Below, piece after piece: positions 38,801-45,735 of a stretch of DNA of 64,000 nucleotides. The translations under genes and the position numbers were made by a program. This stretch comes from Todiramphus chloris collaris (Eukaryota > Chordata > Aves > Coraciiformes > Alcedinidae). Within the stretch, counting starts at the first letter, position 1. Each line of letters starts with the position of its first letter. Under the pieces are notes generated by a model, which saw only the letters and a program-made list of their open reading frames with translations, did not search any database and was not told the DNA's origin. Location: the NCBI GenBank assembly GCA_025345505.1, contig JANVCC010000071.1, positions 5,177,318 to 5,241,317 on the forward strand, written 5' to 3'.

Positions 38801-41601
38801 TTTCTCTTTCATCCTCTCTTTCACATCATCCTTTTCTCCTCTGTTTGTTTCTTTTTCTCACTTCACTTGCCCTGGGGCCATCCAGTTCACCGATGGGAGG
38901 TACTGGATTTACTCTCCCCGCCAGCGCAGACTCCGAACCACCTCGCTTTCCTCTGGGATTGTAAGTGAACCCTCCAGCACGTAGGGGAGCAGAGCTGCAG
39001 CTTTGAAACACTGGGGCCAACTCTCCGTTTCCCTTGGACCTTGTGGCTCTGTAGCATGTGGCCGTTGGGACCCAGCCCAGCAGAAACTGGGGAAGCACCC
39101 TTGAAATCACACAAACAGCTCTCCCTCTAGGATCTGGCAGAAGCACGCGCTCTGCCCGGCTTCTCTGCAGCCTGGGATGGGCTGCAGTGTCACCCAGCCC
39201 TTGGACAAACCTGCAAGCACTAGACCTGGCCATGAGAGGCCCCTGAGCCTTCTAGGTAATGTTGGGCTCTAGGTAGTGTTGGGCTCGTTTCCCCCGAGGG
39301 GCTGGCACTTCCCCCAGGCAGCCAGATGGGTTTCCAGAGAGACCATTAAGATGTTTTTGGTGGTTTGACGTTGGCTGGATGCCAGATGCCCACCGAGCTG
39401 CTCTGTCACTCCCCCCGCTTCCTCTCAGCTAGACCAGGGGCAGGAAAATCAGTTGAAACTTGCAGGTTAAGACAAAGGCAGTTTAATGAAAAGCAAAGCA
39501 AGGCCACGCACACGGAAGCAAAAGTAAACACAGATTTATTCTCTGCTTCCCATCAGCAGGTTCTGGCTGGCCCATGTCAGGAGCAGGGCTCCAAACACGC
39601 AGCAGTTGTTCTGGAGGACAAGCAGATCAACCAGATGCCCCCCACCTCCTTTCCCTAGCTTTTATATGGAATATCCCTTGAGCCAGTCGTGTCCCCTCCC
39701 ACGATCTTGTCCCCCCCAGCCCCTCCTGGCAGCTCCTCCTGGCAGCTCCTTCCTGCCCCCTTGGCTGGGTTTGGCTGCCCCAGCACCAGCAGGGTTAATA
39801 CCAAGCCTCTGGGTGCTCCTTTATCTCCCTGCTGGGTTTGCAGCTCCCTGCAAGCAGGTGAGCTAAAAAGCTCTGAAGGAGACTGGCTGGAGCATGTGGT
39901 TCTGTCAGGATGGGGGAGAAATGGGATGTAGAGCAGACTTTACGCAGCGTTGAGCTTTCCTGCGCCTCTAGCAGAGTCCTGAAGGAGCTCCAGGCGAGGG
40001 TTCCTCCTTCCTCCCAACGGTCCCTGCTCGGGTAGCTGCAGTTATCGGTGGGGCTCAGCAGGTGGAGCCCAGTGCTTCAAAGCTCCTCTGGCTTCTTGTA
40101 GTTTCTTCTGCCTTGTAGACTGTTACACTTGATTCCCGGGCTGGGAAACCCCCACCTCAAGGGCGCTTCCGAGTGCCCAGTTTCTCTTTGCAACCCCCAG
40201 GCTGTGTCAAAGGGGGCAGTTTACTCTCTCTGGGGCCAAAATTGTCCGTTTGCCACAGGAGTGAGTCCCTCTGGGAGCACTGGAAGCAGACACCAGCCCT
40301 TGAATCTGCCTGGGCTCCTCTGGGCTGTTGGCAGCTGATGCCCAGTGCTGGTAACCTGCTCCCCTGATGCACATCCCCCTTCCCACTCATTCTTTCCAAG
40401 CTCCAGTTGTGTTTCACCTCCTTGGTCGTACTTGTTCCCATCACCCCAGTGTCTCCAAGACTGTCACTGATAACTGTTTCATTTCTGTGGCCACCACCCA
40501 CCACGGTCTAACCCACCCATCTGCTGCCTTGCTTGGCCTGCAGGGCAGGGGGGAAGGTGCAGCAAACCAGATGAGGTGTCACTGTAAGAGCCCTCGGGGA
40601 CACCAGAGAGGCCACCTTGTAGTGAGCACAGGACTTGGTAAATGGGAGGTTGAGAGCTGGGATTGGGTGGCGGGAGCAGAGAGCTCTGTCACGGCCCGTA
40701 GGTAAGTCACTGCCCGGGTTTCTCGGGAGCCGGGGTGATGCTACGGCAGGGAGTTGAGGTTTCTCTGGCATCTCAAAAGCTCCAGAACTCTGTCCCTGCC
40801 AAGAGGAGAGGTTGTGCCATCCCCACTGCTGGAGCAGGGTCTAGTGCCAGCTGCTGGCAGGCTGTCCCCTGTCTCAGCTGGGAAGGAGCAGGTACGTAGC
40901 GAGGGTGAGGATGAGGAAGGCTCTTCTGCTGAGAGCTGGCACTGAGCTCGGTCCTCTCCCTCCAGGTGAACGAGCTGTTCTTACTGTATTGTCTCCTACT
41001 CTTTTTATTTTCTCCTTTTATTTTTCCCTCTTCTCTCCTTTGCTCCCTGCTCTGCTGCTGCTCTCCTTGCATTCTCCCCGCCGTCTCCGGCCACTCTGGC
41101 AGCCGACAGACGAGAGGAGTTGGGTTTACTCCCCGCTCCACTATAGCGCCCAGCTCCACTCTGTCTCCGATGAGGAGAGCGATACAGTAAGTGTCCGAGA
41201 AGCGGGGGCCGGGTGCCCGGTGGGTTGAGGTCGGAGCTTACGCTTCCCGCGCGAGGTCGGCGTGCAGAGGGAGCCGCCGTGGTCCGGGCGCAGCGCGGGG
41301 CTCTGGCGTGGCCGGGGCGGGTCCTGCCGCGTGGCGGGTGAGCTCTGGCAGCAGGTGAGACCCCCCTGCGCTGTCAGAGCCCCCTCTGCTCAGCACGGGC
41401 TGCGGCTCGGTCCGAATCGTTGGCTGCAGTGAAGGCTTTGAGGAGCTGAAGTTCTCTGGGCGTGTTGTCGCTGCTGGGGGATGGGGGACGATCGGCCTTC
41501 TCTCCGCGCTGGTTTTGGTGCCGGGGAGCTGGCCGGGCTCGGAGCGAAGGGAGCGCGGGGCAGGGGCCGGTGCTGACTCCGCTCTCTGCCTCTTGCAGTA
41601 A
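20783..41601 (+). CDS. PIP5K1C: PIP5K1C, phosphatidylinositol-4-phosphate 5-kinase type I gamma (partial, exon 1 missing)
   Basis: Lipid kinase that phosphorylates PI4P at the 5-OH to make PI(4,5)P2 at the plasma membrane, focal adhesions and nerve terminals. Fifteen constitutive exons join in frame: 20783-20814, 23225-23311, 23614-23744, 24337-24454, 27468-27620, 29645-29944, 30451-30656, 31810-31893, 32375-32423, 33399-33483, 33839-34000, 34956-35094, 35386-35418, 36723-36827, 37074-37203. They total 1814 nt, or 605 codons with one base from exon 1; the same stretch of the human i1 isoform is about 609 residues by my recollection. Kinase landmarks seen: GASGSLF glycine loop, IIKTV lysine, [18 protein letters not shown], and a KKLEHTW activation loop. 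The C-terminal tail is built from optional exons before a last exon that begins with TAA. The PIP5K1A and PIP5K1B paralogues are excluded by the tail (TDIYF and WVYSPLHY). The start codon is upstream of the window. Confidence 0.96.
20815..23224 (+). other. PIP5K1C: PIP5K1C intron 2
   Basis: Non-coding between the 32-nt exon and the KKIGHRG exon. It holds a GGAT microsatellite at its 3' end. AATAAA strings occur near 22530 and 22671, which could act as intronic poly(A) sites, but no matching terminal exon was seen. Confidence 0.7.
22861..23032. repeat. GGAT/ATGG microsatellite
   Basis: Imperfect tetranucleotide runs with interruptions; the purest run (more than ten units) is 22985-23030. It is about 200 bp before the 23225 exon and likely polymorphic. 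Confidence 0.95.
23225..23311 (+). CDS. PIP5K1C: PIP5K1C exon, kinase domain entry
   Basis: The acceptor (TTGCAG) ends at 23224 and the donor GTTTGG starts at 23312; 29 codons, phase 0 to 0. It encodes a Gly/Pro-rich linker and then [18 protein letters not shown], the segment that opens the conserved region of type I PIP kinases (human [12 protein letters not shown]...). The donor is a weak GTTTGG. Confidence 0.93.
23614..23744 (+). CDS. PIP5K1C: PIP5K1C exon, N-lobe start
   Basis: The acceptor CTACCAG ends at 23613 and the donor GTAAAG starts at 23745; 131 nt, phase 0 to 2. It encodes [18 protein letters not shown]... to ESIFFP, essentially identical to mammalian PIP5K1C, and forms the dimer-interface and N-lobe strands of the lipid kinase fold. 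Confidence 0.96.
24337..24454 (+). CDS. PIP5K1C: PIP5K1C exon, N-lobe
   Basis: The acceptor GTGCAG ends at 24336 and the donor GTATGG starts at 24455; 118 nt, phase 2 to 0. It encodes (S)[16 protein letters not shown]... to GIRPDDYL, the family segment before the glycine loop. Confidence 0.96.
25090..25625 (+). repeat. CR1 LINE fragment, left arm of an inverted pair
   Basis: It reads [13 protein letters not shown]-like and LEQVQRR sequence, then the CR1 tail to TTTGAACTCCTGTGAATCAC. The next CR1 begins immediately in the opposite orientation. Confidence 0.88.
25626..26200 (-). repeat. CR1 LINE fragment, right arm of an inverted pair
   Basis: The minus strand reads [36 protein letters not shown] and [16 protein letters not shown], the CR1 ORF2 C-terminus. 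Its 3' tail faces the tail of the 25090 copy. Confidence 0.9.
27468..27620 (+). CDS. PIP5K1C: PIP5K1C exon with glycine loop and catalytic lysine
   Basis: The acceptor follows a long T tract (TCCCCAG to 27467); the donor GTGTGT starts at 27621; 51 codons, phase 0 to 0. It encodes [15 protein letters not shown], then the ATP-binding loop GASGSLF, then FIIKTV with the predicted ATP-contacting lysine, ending LLPGYYM. No key residue is changed. Confidence 0.97.
27621..29644 (+). other. PIP5K1C: PIP5K1C intron, no recognised content
   Basis: Unique-looking sequence with no repeat family or exon that I recognise. A T run lies near 29311-29330. Confidence 0.6.
29645..29944 (+). CDS. PIP5K1C: PIP5K1C exon, central kinase (DLKGS)
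   Basis: The acceptor GCTGCAG ends at 29644 and the donor GTAAGG starts at 29945; exactly 100 codons, phase 0 to 0. It is the largest coding exon of the gene. It contains [14 protein letters not shown], the hinge-side VVMNNILP, and the PIP-kinase hallmark [11 protein letters not shown], then a lysine-rich KKEKEK insert and the helix [10 protein letters not shown]. Near-identical to human across its length. Confidence 0.97.
30451..30656 (+). CDS. PIP5K1C: PIP5K1C exon with catalytic MDYSLLLG motif
   Basis: The acceptor CCTCTAG ends at 30450; the donor GTAGGT starts at 30657; 206 nt, phase 0 to 2. It encodes [20 protein letters not shown], which holds the catalytic aspartate, followed by a charged insert ([16 protein letters not shown]) ending TDD(T). 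An in-frame TAG sits just past the donor, so the splice phase is certain only with the next exon, which completes ACG ATG. Confidence 0.96.
31810..31893 (+). CDS. PIP5K1C: PIP5K1C exon with IID metal-binding motif
   Basis: The acceptor CCTGCAG ends at 31809 and the donor GTAGGT starts at 31894; 84 nt, phase 2 to 2. It encodes [19 protein letters not shown] then IIDILQSY(R). The Asp of IID corresponds to the DFG aspartate of protein kinases (family knowledge). Confidence 0.96.
32375..32423 (+). CDS. PIP5K1C: PIP5K1C 49-nt exon, activation loop part 1
   Basis: The acceptor GAGTTAG ends at 32374; the donor GTGAGT starts at 32424; phase 2 to 0. It encodes (R)[16 protein letters not shown], the first half of the activation (specificity) loop that sets PI4P preference and carries the KK membrane-binding pair. 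Confidence 0.95.
33399..33483 (+). CDS. PIP5K1C: PIP5K1C exon, activation loop part 2
   Basis: The acceptor TTTGTAG ends at 33398 and the donor GTGAGT starts at 33484; 85 nt, phase 0 to 1. It encodes [19 protein letters not shown] then NTVFRKNS, the end of the kinase domain. It lies directly after a strongly AT-rich stretch of intron. Confidence 0.96.
33839..34000 (+). CDS. PIP5K1C: PIP5K1C exon, post-kinase linker
   Basis: The acceptor CTCCAG ends at 33838 and the donor GTACCG starts at 34001; 162 nt, phase 1 to 1. It encodes (S)[20 protein letters not shown]... [16 protein letters not shown](G). Regulatory, probably disordered, and more divergent from mammals than the kinase exons. Confidence 0.95.
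34160..34189 (+). CDS. PIP5K1C: Candidate 30-nt in-frame cassette exon of PIP5K1C
   Basis: The acceptor TGCTTTGCAG ends at 34159 and there is a strong donor GTAAGA at 34190. The length is 30 nt and the phase is 1 to 1, so it can be added between the 34000 and 34956 exons without a shift, inserting (G)AKLNQDRGE before GRPDLLPC. I do not recall this segment in the mammalian reference protein. It is inferred only from sites, length and phase; it could be a decoy. Confidence 0.5.
34956..35094 (+). CDS. PIP5K1C: PIP5K1C exon, Ser/Thr-rich tail
   Basis: The acceptor CCAGCAG ends at 34955; the donor GTGAGG starts at 35095; 139 nt, phase 1 to 2. It encodes [18 protein letters not shown]..., a Ser/Thr-rich block and [14 protein letters not shown](R), nearly identical to human. 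Confidence 0.95.
35386..35418 (+). CDS. PIP5K1C: PIP5K1C 33-nt exon
   Basis: The acceptor TTTCCAG ends at 35385; the donor GTGAGG starts at 35419; phase 2 to 2. It encodes [10 protein letters not shown](R), matching human RRTQSSGQDGR. Its length is a multiple of three, so skipping would keep the frame. Confidence 0.9.
36723..36827 (+). CDS. PIP5K1C: PIP5K1C exon, acidic tail
   Basis: The acceptor GTTCTAG ends at 36722 and the donor GTGAGT starts at 36828; 105 nt, phase 2 to 2. It encodes [19 protein letters not shown]... [11 protein letters not shown](E), the bird counterpart of the diverged human stretch around EEDLQQITVQVEP. Confidence 0.93.
37074..37203 (+). CDS. PIP5K1C: PIP5K1C last constitutive coding exon (TDIYF)
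   Basis: The acceptor CCCACCAG ends at 37073; the donor GTAAGA starts at 37204; 130 nt, phase 2 to 0. It encodes (E)[18 protein letters not shown], two copies of an ASQAS unit, and [12 protein letters not shown]. Splicing straight to the TAA at 41599 would give the short i1-type C-terminus ending DIYF. Confidence 0.94.
37654..37686 (+). CDS. PIP5K1C: Possible alternative terminal exon of PIP5K1C (low support)
   Basis: A good acceptor (CTTTCCCTACAG to 37653) is followed in phase 0 by ten codons, [10 protein letters not shown], and TAG at 37684-37686. Joined to the 37203 donor it would give a tail ending [14 protein letters not shown]. No clear poly(A) signal follows closely and I know of no such isoform. 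It could equally be a decoy acceptor. Confidence 0.25.
   Translation, partial: AEALGDAVEI
38886..38960 (+). CDS. PIP5K1C: PIP5K1C alternative C-terminal exon (WIYSP)
   Basis: The acceptor CCATCCAG ends at 38885 and the donor GTAAGT starts at 38961; 25 codons, phase 0 to 0. It encodes [17 protein letters not shown] then TTSLSSGI. It resembles the longer mammalian gamma isoforms (i3/i4/i5 family) from memory, and echoes the i2 exon (TDxRxW-[I/V]-YSP). Reading past the donor adds VSEPSST and a stop at 38982, so a longer form of the exon could be terminal. Confidence 0.8.
41103..41186 (+). CDS. PIP5K1C: PIP5K1C i2-specific talin-binding exon
   Basis: The acceptor CTCTGGCAG ends at 41102 and the donor GTAAGT starts at 41187; 28 codons, phase 0 to 0. 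It encodes [17 protein letters not shown] then [11 protein letters not shown], the 28-residue tail of the i2 isoform. WVYSPLH binds the talin FERM domain and AP-2, and its Tyr and Ser are phosphorylated in mammals (family knowledge). The core is unchanged here. Confidence 0.95.
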
Positions 41602-42022
41602 TCTCTATGCAGACACAGAAGCCCCGGAGAGCAGCGGTTCCCTCTGCAGATCGACGTGTTCCCTTTTCGTTGATGCAGCCGTTCCGGTGGGATGGGAAGA
41701 GTTTGCTGACACCAGTATCGCCGCGCCGCGGGACCCCAGGCACCGCGTTTCAGAGCGGAGCAAAACTATAACCGTGTATTTCTACTTCTCCCAGACGTGG
41801 GCAGCAAAGAAAGCACCCGCTCCCCCGCAGCTCCCAGCAGAGCCATCCAGCTGGGCGTAGAGAATCCTGGGTAGTAACACAGTGTTTCCCAGCCGTGCAC
41901 TACCGTAGCTACCTATCCATGCGTGATACTGTGAACCTTTTTAATTTTTTAATCGTGTATTTATTTCTTTTATCTTTGCACAGAGACAGCACAAATGTGC
42001 TTTTTTAAACGTTTAGTTTACT

Positions 42023-42078
42023 GCACTTTTTTCTTTTTTTTTCTCTTTTTTTTTTTTTCTTTTTTCCTTTTTTTTTGG
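42023..42078 (+). repeat. Poly-T/pyrimidine tract in the 3'UTR
   Basis: Almost pure T with scattered C, inside the PIP5K1C terminal exon. Could be a degraded retroposon tail or a U-rich regulatory element. Confidence 0.85.
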
Positions 42079-42224
42079 TCATATATTTGCGCATCAAAAA
42101 GGAGCGTGAGACCTCACTGGAGGATTGGTAAGAGCACGTTGCTGGGGAGGGCAGGGACCAGAGTGGCTTGGTTTGAGGCAGCAGCGTGGGCTGACCAACA
42201 GGTGGAGTCGGGAGGTTTAAGGCT

Positions 42225-42390
42225 GCCCAGACTCTGCCACGGTTTTGCCAAGTGACCTAAGGCAAGTCACTTAACCACTCTGTGCCTCGTTTTTCCCCCG
42301 TGCTAATGGGTGTACGGTGCCCACTTCCGTTAAAGCACTTAACCCTGGGATGAAAGGTGCTGTGTCAATGTATTAAAGGCCACGGAATAG
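42225..42390 (+). repeat. MIR/CORE-SINE relic in the PIP5K1C 3'UTR
   Basis: GACTCTGCCACGG...GTGACCTAAGGCAAGTCAC followed by TTAACCACTCTGTGCCTCG matches the MIR core that I recall. The 3' part, TTAAAGCACTTAACCCTGGG then ATGAAAGGTGCTG, looks like the L3-type tail of MIR-like SINEs. Confidence 0.75.
42372..42377 (+). terminator. PIP5K1C: Candidate poly(A) signal ATTAAA of PIP5K1C
   Basis: It lies about 770 nt after the stop in the 3' part of a MIR-like SINE. It is the only common hexamer I saw in the first kilobase of the UTR; the downstream element is weak. Confidence 0.35.
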
Positions 42391-44329
42391 AATTGCTCCC
42401 ACGTCACGGTAGCCCCGAGTAGCTGTGCCAATTGACTTGGATTCTGAACTCGCCAGTGACTTCTCTTCATGGGTGACGGCGTGCGGGGGAAGCCAACGAT
42501 TCCTGCGGCAGTGACGCGGTCACCTCAGCTCTCCGGATGTCACAATGGGTTCTGCCTTCGCCGTGTGCTGCCCCGCTGCCTCGCCCCGTCCCTCTGCGCT
42601 TGGAGTCCGCGCTTCGTCCCGCCGGCCGCTGCCCGCTCCAGGGGCACGGGCACGGACGGACAAGATCTGTGCCCCTCCAGGGACCAGCTGCGCTGCAGCG
42701 CAGCTTCCCCAGATGCGGCTCGGCTGGACGCTGCATCCGACGGGAGCCACTTGGCACCTCGCACGCTCATGGCTGCGTCCGGCCCCCAGTGCTCGGGGGT
42801 CACCTCCCCTGGGTTCAGGGGTCTCCTCCGTAGCTCGGGGCAGCCCGGGAAGCGCGTGCACGGCTGCACACCCTGGAGGCAGAAACAGAAGCCTGGCTCC
42901 GCCACCTGACTGTGCCAGGCGCTGTTGTGTTCGGGGACTCGGGGGGACTCTCGGAAAGCTGGGTGACTGGGACGTTGCCTGTGGTAACATCTGCTACTGG
43001 AAATCGCTGCTTCAGCTGTCTCGAGTTGGCTTTTGGAGAGCTGCAGGCGAGAGGATGTGGTGTCACTGGGTAGCGTTCAGGTTGGGTTTATCCATCTGGC
43101 CACAGGACACACCCCACAGCATTGTTTTGAACTCCAGCAATCCCACCTTCATCTCCCAGATGGAAGGAAGGAAGGAAATGCTTTAGACCAGAGGGAGACA
43201 GGTCTTACTCATGTGCTTTACAAGCCTCACTTGAGAAAGAGGGTCAAAATCTCACTATTTATTCTCACTGCAATCTTAATTCTGTTGTTGGGATTTCTTG
43301 GAGAGGAGTGGGGAAGCGGGATCCTTCTCTCGGGGCTCAGTCCCCCCAGTCTGTCTCACAGCAGCACTCAGGATGGGTTAATTCGGGTCCCAGAAGGTGA
43401 GGGGGCTGGTGGGAAGCTCTTCCCCTCTACAATGTGCTGACCTTACTGAGGATGGCCATGAATCGATGTTTTCTGGCCCAGAAGTGTGAGAGCCAGACTT
43501 CCCCCCTTGCCTGTGGCTGCTGAAGGCTGGAAGGTGTGCTGCTCCAGAGCCCAGGCTGGGCATTTTGCAAGCTCCTGCCGTTAGATGTAGTCATGTATTT
43601 ACCAAATAATCTATCAAAGTCTTTCAAGAAACTCTCCCCTCTGAGTCGCTACTTGGCAGCTCGGTCACCCGGCTCGTGGCACTGCCCCAGGACAGCCCTG
43701 GCCCGAGGCTGGGAAGCGGCTCCTGCCCCTGTGCCAGCCCTGCCTGGGCCCCGCAGGCTGCGTGGGCAGTGCTGGGGGGCAGCGTGGTGGAGGGAGCCGG
43801 GAGGGCAACACCTCCAGCCTGCCCTGCCCCTGGGCTGAGAGCCAGAACCTGCAGAACGCTGGAAATTCAGCCCTTGGGGTGGGTTTTTCCCTGCAGAAGC
43901 GTGGCAGCAGGTGGAGTGACCAGCGGGAGCCAGGGCCCTGCTGCATCCTCTGCTGTCTCTGGGGCGCTGCCCTGGAGGAACGGAGCTGGAGGGGGGAACC
44001 TGGGAGCTGGGGCTCAGGCTGTCTGCCCCAAGGCCCCGCTGCCCTGGTACCATCTGGTTCAGGGGGTTTAGCCTCGGCGGGACTTTCCAGCCAGCTGAAA
44101 CCAAGCATCTTGTTTAAGATGGTTTAAGCATCGCTGATGGAGACTTTATTCCTTCCCCTCACTTTTGGGGTCTCTAAAGCTGTCTGGCCTCTGGGCAGGG
44201 GGCAGCTGAGCCGCACCTTCATGGGGTATCTCAGTAAAAGAACTCTGCAAGCTGGAGCTGCGCTTGGGTCTCAAGGCGTGGGGAGACTCGGACCTTCTGC
44301 AGCGTGTTCACTCCAAGCGCTGTCTTTCC

Positions 44330-45110
44330 CAACGCTCCGCAGCGGCCTCGGCACCGGGCAGCGCTCGGGGCACGGACGGAGATGGCACCCGCTGTCCGGC
44401 CAGCCCGGCGCTGGGGGCTGCTCGGCCGCCGCTTCCCGCGGAGGCCGAAAGGCCCCGGGAGTTCAGAGCTTCTCTCGCCCCGCTTCGCCGCCGGGCTCCG
44501 GCGGAGGCTCTGCCCTCGGCGGGCTCCCGGAGCGCGGCCCGGCCCCGCTCCCGCTCGGCTCCCGCGTCCCGAGCGTGCGGGAGCGGCGGGGCGCGGGGGG
44601 CCGGGGCCGTTGTCCCGCTTCTCCTCTCTCGGGGCGGTTCCTCCCGCGCGGGGGTCGGGAGGGTCGCTTCCCCCTCTCCGGGAGCCCTTTCCGCAGAGGC
44701 CCGGCCACCGATGGCAGCGACGCCGCACGGCCCCGGCCCGGAGAAAGCGCCGCGTGCTCCGCGCTCTGCCCAGCGCCGCGGCTCCGCCTCCGCCTCCGCC
44801 TCCTCCTCCTTCTGCGGCCGCGGGCGGGGCCGGGGCGGGACGGGGGCGGGTTCGGGGCCGGGTTCGGGGCCGGGCGGGCAGGCAGGCGGGCGGCGGGCAG
44901 CCCTGCGCGCCGGGCTGTGCCGAAGGCCCCCGGGGCGGAGCCGGGCCCCGCCAGAGCGGAAGGGCGGGCGGCAGGAGTGGGCTGGCAGCGCCTGCGGGCC
45001 CCGCGGGCCCCATCTCGAGTTCTTCCGTGGCGGGCGCACCCCGGGCACCCCGAGCCCCCTGAGCCCCCCGAGCACCCGCTGGCTTTTTGCGCCCGTGGGG
45101 TGAGGGGCGG
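44330..45110. promoter_or_regulatory. Orphan CpG island, probable promoter
   Basis: About 780 bp of very high G+C with dense CpG. Several GC boxes (GGGGCGGGGC and close variants around 44820-44880), a CCGCCT triplet/hexamer repeat at 44781-44812 and G-runs able to form quadruplexes. There is no TATA box that I can see. It lies between two convergent 3' ends, so neither neighbour explains it as its promoter. CR1 DNA begins about 50 bp to the right. Confidence 0.7.
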
Positions 45111-45165
45111 CGGTGGCAGCCGGGCTCTCCCTGCCCCTCACCCATCGCTGTCGGGGGTCTCCGCG

Positions 45166-45735
45166 TAGAATCACAGGATCATTAAGGTTGGAAACGATCT
45201 TCAAGATGATCAAGTCCAACCGTCTATTAAACATCATCGTGACCACTAACCCATGGCCTGAAGTGCCACATCTGGACGTGTTCTGAACCCCTCCCGGGAC
45301 GGTGATTCCACCCCTCCCTGGGCAGCCTGTTCCGAGGCCTCACCACTCTCACAGTGAAGAAATTTTCCCTGATACCCAACCTAAACCTCCCCTGGTGCAC
45401 CTTCAGCCATTGCCTCTTGTCCCGTCACTGGTTACCTGGGAGAAGAGACCAACCCCCACCTCACTGCAGCCTCCCCTCAGGTAGCTGCAGAGAGCAATAA
45501 GGTCTCCTCTCAGCTGCCTCCAGACTAAACAGCCCCAGGTCCCTCAGCCCCTCCTCATCAGACATGTTCTCCAGACCCCTCACCAGCGTCGTTGCCCTTC
45601 TCTGGACTCTCTCCAGCCCCTCGATGTCCTTTTTACCCTGCAGCTTCCAGAACTGACCCCAGTGCTCAAGGTGTGGCCTCACCAGTGCCCAGTCCAGGGG
45701 CACGATCCCTGCCCTGCTCCTGCTGGCCACGCTGG
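45166..45735 (-). repeat. CR1 LINE fragment
   Basis: The minus strand reads [35 protein letters not shown] and [13 protein letters not shown]. The tail starts AGAATCACAGGATCATTAAG just right of the CpG island. Confidence 0.92.

Larger units (their letters stand above)
37204..41598 (+). other. PIP5K1C: PIP5K1C alternative-splicing region
   Basis: Non-coding sequence that surrounds the two optional C-terminal exons (38886 and 41103) and one weak terminal candidate (37654). T/C-rich tracts precede both optional exons: 38800-38870 and 40975-41060. Confidence 0.8.
41599..42395 (+). other. PIP5K1C: PIP5K1C terminal exon: stop codon and 3'UTR (end uncertain)
   Basis: The acceptor CTTGCAG ends at 41598 and the first codon is TAA (41599-41601), so this one exon ends every isoform that enters it in phase 0. 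The UTR has an AT-rich stretch (41935-41975), a poly-T/pyrimidine run (42023-42078) and a MIR-like SINE. ATTAAA at 42372-42377 is the best nearby poly(A) hexamer. A longer UTR reaching toward 44.1 kb cannot be excluded. Confidence 0.65.

Noticed and set aside
44137-45168. 343-codon plus-strand and 312-codon minus-strand open frames in the CpG island
   Set aside because: Arg/Gly/Pro/Ala-rich composition in every frame; a consequence of high GC and scarce stop codons rather than a gene. No domain recognised.
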